A stretch of 64,000 nt of DNA from Terramyces sp. JEL0728 (taxonomy: Eukaryota > Chytridiomycota > Chytridiomycetes > Rhizophydiales > Terramycetaceae). The notes beneath the pieces are model-generated. The model saw only the letters and a list, made by a program, of their open reading frames with translations. It ran no database searches and was not told the DNA's origin. Both the position numbers and the translations under genes were made by a program. The stretch is taken from NCBI GenBank assembly GCA_027603945.1, contig JADIIU010000038.1:1-64000 (forward strand). Direction: 5' to 3'. This document shows positions 56,037 through 64,000 of the stretch, in pieces (the first letter of the stretch is position 1; each line of letters starts with the position of its first letter).

Positions 56037-57566
56037 TTTATTAAAACCAAAAGGTGCCAATATCTCAGTCATGTATTCATCGACGTTCTCTGTATCTTCA
56101 AGAGTGATCGCATTTTCTATAATAAATCATAAATTACCTATCAATTTCAAGCTTGCATTTGATGGGTACAGCAAGTAAACGTCCAAAGCCTTGATATATG
56201 CTACCCAGCATTTCGAATTGCTCATCATTTTTACATCTCCGGTTTTATGAATCAAGTTTTGTTCGTACATCCAGTTATCAACCTTTGCAGTAAAATGATT
56301 CAGCACCCAATGCCCATCCTCTGCAAAATGGTCGGAGCAGGTTGACTCTTGAGATGAGAACAATTCGTTTTCCAAATCAATTTGCTGCGTTTGGAGTTGA
56401 GCGTGAAATGCTTCTGTCGTCTGGTGCAGAGGGTCTTCTAAGTCTGGTGCAGTAAATCTGACGCGTTTGTTTGCCGTCTTGTTTATTGTGCTTTCAAACA
56501 GGTCTTCCCAATCTGAAGGATCAACCCCATATTTGATAGCGAAATCCAGTGGAGTTAAGCCATCTCCCTCTGTCGCAGTTGGATCACAGCCATTTTCAAG
56601 TAAAAAGCGAATGATCCGGGTTGCACCTTTTCGGCACGCATAGTGCAATACAGTTCGCTTTTTTGTATCTTGAATATCCAAGTTGGCTCCAAATTCAGCA
56701 AGTCTTTCTACAACATTATAATGATTAAATTCTACAGCTTTAAATATAGGAGTTTGGCCAAATATATCCAGAGGATTCAACTTTGCTCCCAAATCCAATA
56801 ATTTTTGGACAATTTTAATCTTTCCGTATCCAGCCGCGCTATGGAGCAGTGTTCTATTCTTTGAAGATTCGACATTATTTATGATATCAGGAGAGTTTGC
56901 AATCAAATGTAAAGCCTCTGCAGGACTGCTGTTGATCAGATATTGCAAATGTGTAACAGGAGTCTTGCTTACTTCCAATTCCTGTGCAATCTCTTCTTCC
57001 TGTGATGTTATCATCTTCTCCTTCCTTTTGGACATTGCATCTAATATTTCATCTAAATTTAAACTCCAATTACCTCTCCATAGACCGATTTCATTCATTG
57101 CATATTTACTAATCAAACCCAAGTCAAAAGGAGATTTGCTTTCAAAATCCAATTCATTTGGATCGCAGCCCAATTGAAGCAGCAGTTTTACCATTGGCGC
57201 AGTCCCCATTTCACATGCTCTGTGCAATACTGTGCGCTGCTTGTGATCTTTCGTGTGGACATTTGCTCCGTGAGCTATTAGCATTAGTGTTATTTCATCA
57301 TTTCTAAACCGGATTGCCCTGAATATTGGTGTTTCTCCAAACTTGTCTAGTTTGTTGACATCAGCCTTCAAACTCAGCAGTAATTCGACAATTTCAGTCG
57401 CTCCATAGCCAGCAGCAATATGAAGCAATGTACGCTGATCATTTGGAGATTCTTGAAATGCAAGATCGTGATGTTTTTTGATCTCGTTCAGCACCAATTC
57501 TGGGCGGTATTTTATCAACGTCGCATATTTTGTGATTTCCTTTGTCATGACAACAATTTCAGACAA
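56028..57566 (-). CDS. Ankyrin-repeat protein with internal duplication
   Basis: About 500 residues; a 21-nt intron near the 3' end adds ENAITLEDTENVDEYMTEIL and AP-rich end. Two ankyrin blocks (about 40-155 and 235-350) resemble each other: QRTLLHIAAGYGATEIVELL / NRTLLHSAAGYGKIKIVQKL, FGETPIFRAIRFRND / FGQTPIFKAVEFNHY, KQRTVLHRACEMGTAPMVKL / KKRTVLHYACRKGATRIIRF. So a three-repeat unit was duplicated. A linker helix joins them, and the C-terminal third is unrecognised (WVLNHFTAKVDNWMYEQNLI). Probably a scaffold protein; partner unknown. It overlaps the RING gene's last codons on the opposite strand. Confidence 0.78.
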
Positions 57567-57840
57567 AGTTTGGAGAAATACTGTAAAGGTATTTGGCAGA
57601 AATTAAATATTCAGAGTATCATTTGAACTCCAATAGGCATCATTATTTGTCAAGTTTCAAATAGCTGGCGAATCAAAAGTTGCGATAATTAGGGCTGTCG
57701 GGGTTATTTCCAACGGTTAGTTCAAGTTGTTGCAAGTCCTCTCTGCATTGTAGCTGAGTTTTGATTTTACGTAATCCAGCTTACGTAATCGACCTTATAA
57801 AATTGATGAAAACGGTGATTTTGAAATTTTAACAAATTAA
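57567..57840. other. Intergenic, ankyrin gene to MTHFR
   Basis: 274 bp divergent promoter region. Contains two nearby copies of TTACGTAATC-like sequence around 57768-57792 (GATTTTACGTAATCC and GCTTACGTAATCG), which could be a CREB/AP-1-type TTACGTAA site. No frame supported. Confidence 0.45.
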
Positions 57841-59703
57841 ATGAGGATTGTGGACAAGATAAAGATCTCGGAAGCCGAAGGAAGACCATACTGGGTAACA
57901 ATTCGCTAATTCAAGTCTTTTGAATATTTCCCACCAAAAACCGAAACTGGTGTTATCAATCTATTTGACAGAATGGAACGCATGCAACTTTTGGGGCCAG
58001 AATTCGTCGATGTAACTTGGAATGCTGGAGGCACCTCTTCCGATACCACTATGGAAGTACCGGTTTATTTAATCGTAGATCTGCGCAACTGCTCAAAAAG
58101 TATATGGGTTGGAAACTTGCATGCACTTGACTTGCACAAACATGCCGCGTGAAAAGATTGATATCGCTCTAAAAGACGCAAAAGCAAACGGAATCCAAAA
58201 TATCTTGGCCTTGCGTGGTGATCCACCTAGAGGGCAAGAAAACTGGACTTCAGTCGAAACCGGTTTCTCATACGCAACCGACCTTGTAAGATATATCAAA
58301 AAAGAATACGGAGACTACTTTTGTATTGGTGTAGCTGGTTACCCTGAAGACCACCCAGATTCTACTGAAAGGGGAAAGGATTTGGCTTATTTGAAAGAAA
58401 AAATCGATGCTGGAGCCGACTATGTCGTCACTCAGCTTTTCTATGATTGTGATGTCTATATTGACTGGGTAAAGGATGTTCGTGCTTTGGGTATTACCGC
58501 ACCAATTCTCCCAGGTATGATGATTATCCAAAGTTATAACGGCTTCAAGCGCATGACTACCCTCTGCAAAACCAAAGTTCCTCAGTACATTTATGATGAT
58601 TTGGAGCCAATCAAGGACGACGACCAAGCTGTTAAAGACTATGGTGTCAGAATGATGGTTGACATGTGCAACAGATTACGCGAAGCTGGCCAACAAGGAT
58701 TCCACTTTTATACCTTAAACTTGGAAAGATCTACCCGCCTCATTCTGCAAGGTCTTGGATTTACTCCTGAAGTTGAAAATGTCAAGAAGCTGCCATGGAA
58801 CCCATCTTTGGCTCACAATCGCAAAGAAGAAAATGTTCGTCCAATCTTTTGGAGAAATCGCCCAAAGAGCTATATTGCCCGTACCCAAAACTGGGACGAA
58901 TTCCCGAACGGGAGATGGGGCAACTCTTCATCCCCTGCATTTGGGGATTTGGATGGCTACGGTACCAACTTGAAATATCCGGCTGATGAATGCCTTCGTT
59001 TGTGGGACCACCCAACTACCATTCAAGAAATTTCCAAAGTCTTTGTTGATTATATCAATGGGGATGTCTCTTGCTTGCCATGGTCCGACTCTCCACTTCA
59101 GCTGGAATCCGGCGTCTTGAAAGACCGCCTATTGACTTTGAACAAATCTGGATATTTGACCATCAACTCTCAACCAGCCGTTGACGGTGCCCTCTCTTCC
59201 GACAAGGTATTTGGATGGGGGCCAAAGAACGGGTTCGTTTACCAAAAAGCTTATTTGGAGTTTTTCATTTCACCTCGATCGTTGGACATCTTGCTCGATC
59301 ACATTTCCAAATATCCATATATCACATTCTATGCAGTTAATAGGGAGGTAGCTGTTTTTTAATTATAGGGTGACTTGAAGACCAATACTAAGGGAGAATC
59401 TCCAAATGCCGTTACTTGGGGTGTCTTTCCTGGCCAAGAAATTGTAATTTGATATTAAAATAGGTTCAACCAACAGTAGTTGACGGACAAGCATTCTTGG
59501 CGTGGAAAGACGAAGCATTTGAGTTGTGGAGACAATGGGCAACGTTGTATGACAAGGATTCTTCAAGCAGAAAGTTGTTGGGAGGCGTATATGACAACTG
59601 GTTCTTGATCAATATTGTGGACAACAACTACAAATCCAGATTCGCGATTTTCGATCTGTTGGATCAAGTCAAATCTGAATTGGATGCTTCTATCGGCCAT
59701 TAA
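57841..59703 (+). CDS. Methylenetetrahydrofolate reductase
   Basis: Reduces 5,10-methylene-THF to 5-methyl-THF for methionine synthesis. N-terminal catalytic barrel: [38 protein letters not shown] block [70 protein letters not shown]-terminal eukaryotic regulatory domain begins with [20 protein letters not shown] and ends LASIGH-type DASIGH. Four introns of 20-22 nt, the first after 18 codons. The C-terminal domain in animals and yeast is AdoMet-inhibited; its presence suggests feedback control here. The stop overlaps AATAAA. Confidence 0.93.
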
Positions 59704-59772
59704 ATAAAGAAATGTTTGCAGTATGATATGTGCGAGGCTTGGTTTTGACGGTCGTTTGACTCTCACAAAAAA

Positions 59773-60678
59773 ATGGGTAGATTGGACGGAAAAGTTGCAC
59801 TTGTTACTGGCGCTGCTAGGTAGGCTAGTATTAATCGGTAGCGGTATTGGATTTGAAACCGCTGTATTATTTGCCAAGGAAGGCGCTAAAGTCGTGCTTG
59901 CAGATCTAAATGAATCTGCAGGCCAAGCAGCGGTTTCCAAATTGACAAATTTCCTCACTCCTGAACAAGCAGCCAGCAACCCTGCAGTGTTTGTTAAAGT
60001 CGACTGTTCAAAGGAAGAACAAGTCAAGCATGCTGTTGAATTTGCGGAAAAGACATTTGGAAAGCTCAATGTTATCTTCAACAATGCGGGTATTATGCAT
60101 CCAAATGATGATAATGCCATGACTACTGATGAAGCGACATGGGATTTAACCTTCAATGTTAACGTCAAGGGCGTATGGTATGGATGTCGTCACGGCATTC
60201 CAGCTTTGAGACGAGCAGGAGGTGATCTAGAACTAAAACAGGCGGTAGCATCATCAACACTGCTTCATTCGTAGCTTTGTTGGGTGCCGCGACTCCTCAA
60301 TTGGCATATACCGCTTCCAAAGGTGCAGTATTGGCAATGACCAGAGAACTAGCAACCATTCATGCCCGCGAAAACATTAGAGTGAATGCCCTCTGTCCAG
60401 GTTAATAGCATCTAACTCTAGGACCTATCCGCACTCCGTTATTGATGAACTTTTTGAATAATGAAGAAAAGAAACAAAGAAGACTAGTTCATGTGCCAAT
60501 GGGCAGATTCGGGGAAGCAATTGAACAAGCATATGCTGCCCTTTTCCTTGCATCTGATGAATCTTCTTTCATCACTGGAACTGACTTTTCTGTTGATGGT
60601 GGATTGACTGCCGCATATGTTACTCCTGAAGGCCCAACCACTACTCACAGCGTTCACAGGAACTTTTCTGGCGTTTGA
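59773..60678 (+). CDS. Short-chain dehydrogenase/reductase
   Basis: NAD(P)-dependent Rossmann enzyme of ~265 residues. Motifs: VALVTGAASGIGFETAVLF (cofactor loop, split by a 22-nt intron), VVLADLN with Asp at the end of strand 2, suggesting NAD preference, NVIFNNAGIMHPND, GSIINTASFVALLGAA, catalytic YTASKGA and VNALCPGPIRTPL, then SVDGGLTAAYVTPEGP. Three introns of 20-22 nt. Physiological substrate unknown. Stop TGA overlaps AATAAA. NDUFV2 starts 39 bp downstream. Confidence 0.88.
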
Positions 60679-60717
60679 ATAAAGAATTTTGAATATCGAA
60701 TTTTTTCATCTCTGAAA

Positions 60718-61483
60718 ATGAATCGTCTAGCCAAACTTTTTAATACCTCCAGAAGCTTTTCAAATTCACCTAAAATCTTTTCAGACAAACTGTTTGTGGT
60801 ATTTTCCTGTTAATATCAGCATCGCGACACACCAAAGAACAACAAAGATTTGCCATTCGAATTTAATGAAGAAAACCAGACCAGAGCAAAGGAAATCATT
60901 GCAAAATATCCACCGCAATACAAAAAGAGCGCTTGCATGCCATTATTAGATTTGGGCCAACGTCAAAATGGATTTACTTCAATTTCAGTGATGAATCATG
61001 TTGCAAAATTGTTGGATATGGCTCCAATGAGAGTTTACGAAGTCGCAACCTTTTACACAATGTATAATAGGCAAGTAATGCTAACACTAGGGATCCTGTT
61101 GGAAAATATTTTGTTCAAGTTTGCACAACAACTCCATGTCAACTTTGCGGATCTAGCGATGTGTTGAAAGCAACTGAAAAAGAATTAGGAATTAAGGTCG
61201 GAGAAACCACCAAGGACGATATGTTCACTCTTGTAGAAGTAGAATGTGCTGGTGCGTGTGTAAATGCGCCAGTGGTAGCGTTCAATGATGATTATTATGT
61301 AATTACTGCTGACATTAGGAGGATTTGACCCCAGATGGAATTGTTAAAATCCTAAGGGAATTTAAATCAGGAAAGGTCCCACCTCCTGGCCCAATTTCTG
61401 GACGTAAGAATTGCGAACCTAAGGGCCAATTGACTAGTTTAGCAACTGAACCAACGGGCCCTGGCTACGGTATGAAATGGTAG
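60718..61483 (+). CDS. Complex I 24-kDa subunit, NDUFV2
   Basis: Fe-S subunit (2Fe-2S cluster N1a) of mitochondrial NADH:ubiquinone oxidoreductase. Presequence [20 protein letters not shown], then [66 protein letters not shown] and [20 protein letters not shown] with the four cluster Cys, then a C-terminal PxGPI segment and ETP-rich end. Introns: 21 nt, 20 nt starting with GC (61071-61090), 20 nt. The GC-AG intron is needed to join MYNR to [10 protein letters not shown]. Presence shows a functional or recently functional complex I. Confidence 0.92.
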
Positions 61484-61518
61484 TTCAATAAACACCAAAT
61501 TTTCATTTTTTCTTTTTC

Positions 61519-63442
61519 ATGTTGGGATTGGAAGTATTGGACTGCGCTGATTCACACGAATTAGTTTCAAAATTACTAGAAGCTGGCTACCGATTTGCCC
61601 TCTCGCCGATAATCCATGAAAATACAAATATTTTGACTGCAAAGGAAGCATTCCCCGCAAGTTTAATCGAATCAGATATAATACTGAACGACCTAGGTAC
61701 GCTATATTTAATTCTGAACAACTCCCATACATTTTCGGATACGTATCTCCTTGGGTTGATTTGGATTGTCCAGATGGCAGGATTCGGAAACGTTCAGAAT
61801 TACTTGTGCAGAAACAAATTGAATGGGCCAACCATTTGGGCCTATCTGCTCTAATGTTCTACCTACCAAAGCAACTAACGAATTTTTCAAGAGTAATTCA
61901 TTCATTTTCAAAATTATTGGGGTATACACAGGTGATTATTAAAGTGGATGTCGACAATTGGGAAGGATGGAATAAATTTCGTATGCTTGGGAGCCATTCG
62001 TCCAAAATACAAGTATCCCTCAATTTAGATGGCGAGATTAGCGAAAATGAACTGGCAAGATGGTTAGCGGAGCCAATTTACTGCCTAATGATTCCTGCCT
62101 CGCAGTTTCTAACAAACAAAAAAGGATTTCCGGTTTTATCAAAGCTGTTACAAAAGTTTTTTATCCAAGTATCAAAAAGAGCTACCAGATTTATCGTCTC
62201 GTTTCCCTCATTCAACCACAATATTGGTTTAGAGACTTATCAGCAGTATCTCAACCATTTATTGCTTAATGCACCGGAAGACAGTGTGATTGATAAATTC
62301 GCGGCAGGGTTTCATGACTACCTCCAAATGCCCTTGCAGCCATTAATGGATAACCTGGTATCTGCCACGTATGAAGTGTTTGAAAAAGATCCAGTGAAAT
62401 ATCAGCAATATGAAGAGGCAATGTATCGAGCATTGGCTGAAAGGCATGCAAATAGCAGTGAACCTGTGGTAATCATGGTTGTTGGCGCAGGAAGAGGTAT
62501 TTCGTTGTTAAAGACAGGGCCGTTGGTAGATCGTGCGCTAAAAGCTGGAGAAAGGGCAAATACCAAAGTGACACTTTATGCGATAGAGAAAAATTCCAAC
62601 GCTATCGTCACCCTAAGAGAGAGAAAGAGGAAAGTCTGGGGAGATAAGGTGCAAGTCGTGCATATCGATATGCGGTTCTGGAACACCGAACAAAAATGTG
62701 ATATTCTAGTTAGCGAGCTGCTTGGATCATTTGGAGGTTTGTTTTCGTTGATTTAGACAATGAATTATCCCCTGAATGTCTAGACGGTGCTCAACGGTTT
62801 TTGAAAAGTAAATCTCTCTTTACCTAGAATCTGGGATATCCATTCCTTCGTCGTATACGTCATTTGTTAGTCCACTATCATCAACTACTCTCTATAACAA
62901 TGCAGTCGCTCTTAGAGAACCAAAGTACATGGAAACTCCGTACGTTGTTAAATTCAGGGATACATTTGAAATTGCAAGCCCTGTAGCTTTATGGGAATTT
63001 AACCATCCATTCACTGGCCATATGCAGCCTCTTGGTCACCCAGATTTCAATTCACACAACACACGCTACTCAAGTGTAGCATTCCAAATTAAACAAGACT
63101 CTATGATGGTATGAAATGGCTAATTTAGCATGGATTCGCGGCATACTTTGAATCTGTCCTCTACAAAGATGTAGTCATAAGTATCAATCCAGATACACAC
63201 TCTCCAGATATGACTTCGTGGTTCCCAATGTATTTCCCAGTCAAAGTATGTTATTTTGACAATAGAACCCTGTTTATTTGCCAGCAGGATCGCAGATATC
63301 GTGCTCGTTTTGGAGACTGTCTACTTCTCGGAAAGTATGGTACGAGTGGAATGTGATCCCAATAATAGATGGGAAAGAGGTGGTTGGCATGGCAAGTTCA
63401 ATACACAACAAAGACGGCGAATCGTATTGGATCGGACTATAA
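61519..63442 (+). CDS. PRMT5: Protein arginine methyltransferase 5, Skb1/PRMT5
   Basis: Type II arginine methyltransferase (symmetric dimethylarginine on histones, Sm proteins). N-terminal TIM barrel: [36 protein letters not shown]. Catalytic region: [52 protein letters not shown] (AdoMet loop), [34 protein letters not shown], then the beta barrel through WYEWNVIPI to SYWIGL. Canonical introns of 20 nt occur four times downstream; near the start a 20-nt intron at 61697-61716 appears to end in [13 protein letters not shown] carries the double-E loop. No frame break otherwise. Confidence 0.9.
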
Positions 63443-63499
63443 ATTGGGTCAAAATTCGGTAAAAAACGCGACCAATAACAAAAGAAATTACATGTTTAT

Positions 63500-64000
63500 T
63501 TAATCTGTTTTAAATACCTCCAGCGCAATGATAATTGAAATGCCAAGGATAATGATTGAAATGAAAAACCAAATGACACCCCAAAATTTAGGGCCCAATG
63601 CACCACCGCAACACAACCGAGAGTACTGCGAAGCGTCAGACTCGTTAACTTTACGCATTACCAAGTCTTCAATGATATCCCATAGCGAATAAAGCGAGCT
63701 CATCACGCCTAAAAACAGAATGAAATATCGAAGATATTCAGCATTCTTAAACCACCATAGCAAGGCTCCTAAACCAATAAATCCAACCGTAATCGTTCGT
63801 GCAAGCCAATTTTTGGCCCACCACAAGGTTGCTAGCATTGCAACTCCAACCAATCCAGCCGCAACTTTACTTGCCAGGACATTGAATCCACAGCATACCA
63901 TTAAAGACCCCCAGAATAACGATCCGACATATCCAGCAGGCAATGTAATGTATGGGTTGCCTCCACGCATTTTTGTTAATCCGCCTTCATTGGGATCAAG
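63500..64000 (-). CDS. M50B-like membrane protein, partial
   Basis: C-terminal part of a membrane protein that continues past the right edge. Entering from the edge it reads LDPNEGGLTKMRGGNPYITL, PAGYVGSLFWGSLMV, then four or five hydrophobic segments, and DIIEDLVMRKVNESDASQYS, RLCCGGALGPKFWGVIW, LGISIIIALEVFKTD. EGGxTxxxGG...PAGYxGS is the family pattern of peptidase M50B-like proteins (fungal/plant 'M50B-like'). The zinc-binding HExxH would lie further upstream, outside the window, so catalytic status is unknown. It converges with PRMT5 across 57 bp. Confidence 0.75.
   Translation of the reverse strand, partial: LDPNEGGLTKMRGGNPYITLPAGYVGSLFWGSLMVCCGFNVLASKVAAGLVGVAMLATLWWAKNWLARTITVGFIGLGALLWWFKNAEYLRYFILFLGVMSSLYSLWDIIEDLVMRKVNESDASQYSRLCCGGALGPKFWGVIWFFISIIILGISIIIALEVFKTD

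Overview
The window is nuclear DNA from a very compact, AT-rich eukaryotic genome of a flagellated lineage near the base of Fungi (early-diverging fungus or Opisthosporidia-like relative; genus not assignable from sequence alone). Fungal-side evidence: AUR1-type inositol phosphorylceramide synthase, SPG1/TEM1 GTPase, SLT2-like MAP kinase, RXT3, a JSN1/PUF2-like RRM+PUF protein and a ZAP1-like zinc-finger factor. Flagellate-side evidence: adenylate kinases AK8 and AK9. Cyclin Y and an RNF34/RFFL-type ligase are also present. A complex I subunit (NDUFV2) argues against Rozella, Mitosporidium and microsporidia, which are known to lack complex I. The genetic code is standard.

Gene structure is the dominant feature. 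Splicing is needed to read most genes, and nearly every intron that restores a conserved reading frame is only 18-23 nt long (GTA...YTRAY...AG). One gene (RAD21) appears to hold six microexons of 3-11 nt between 19-21 nt introns. KTI12 has an 11-nt exon. Two introns (SPG1, PRMT5) seem to end in TG and one (NDUFV2) starts with GC. Intergenic gaps are often 15-60 bp, several head-to-head gene pairs are 25-38 bp apart, one tail-to-tail pair overlaps by 9 bp, and AATAAA often overlaps the stop codon.

Layout. 1-5.2 kb: MAPK, KTI12, RNF34-like ligase, uL30m. 4.3-7.2 kb: four small same-strand genes sharing an RVxF-like motif followed by an acidic/aromatic motif. 7.9-13.8 kb: RRM-PUF protein, Snapin-like subunit, an unknown gene, RXT3. 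13.8-20.5 kb: 7TM protein, old-yellow-enzyme-like flavoprotein, zinc-motif protein, HMG-CoA lyase, Lines-like protein. 21-24.6 kb: AUR1, AK8, an unknown protein. 24.57-44.43 kb: two tandem copies of a 9.93-kb block (ZAP1-like factor, MFS transporter, TPR-MYND protein, AK9), with gene fragments at the junction. 44.1-50.1 kb: cyclin Y, beta-mannosidase, GH5 enzyme with membrane segments inside its barrel. 50.1-64 kb: RAD21, a mitochondrial protein, a cell-surface protein, SPG1, a RING ligase, an ankyrin protein, MTHFR, an SDR, NDUFV2, PRMT5 and a partial M50B-like membrane protein.

Functional themes: mannoside breakdown (GH2 next to GH5), flagellar nucleotide supply (AK8, AK9), cell cycle and chromosome control (RAD21, SPG1, cyclin Y, PRMT5, RXT3), mitochondrial metabolism (NDUFV2, HMG-CoA lyase, uL30m) and one-carbon metabolism (MTHFR). 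All splice structures were worked out by eye from reading frame and family conservation; no transcript data were available.
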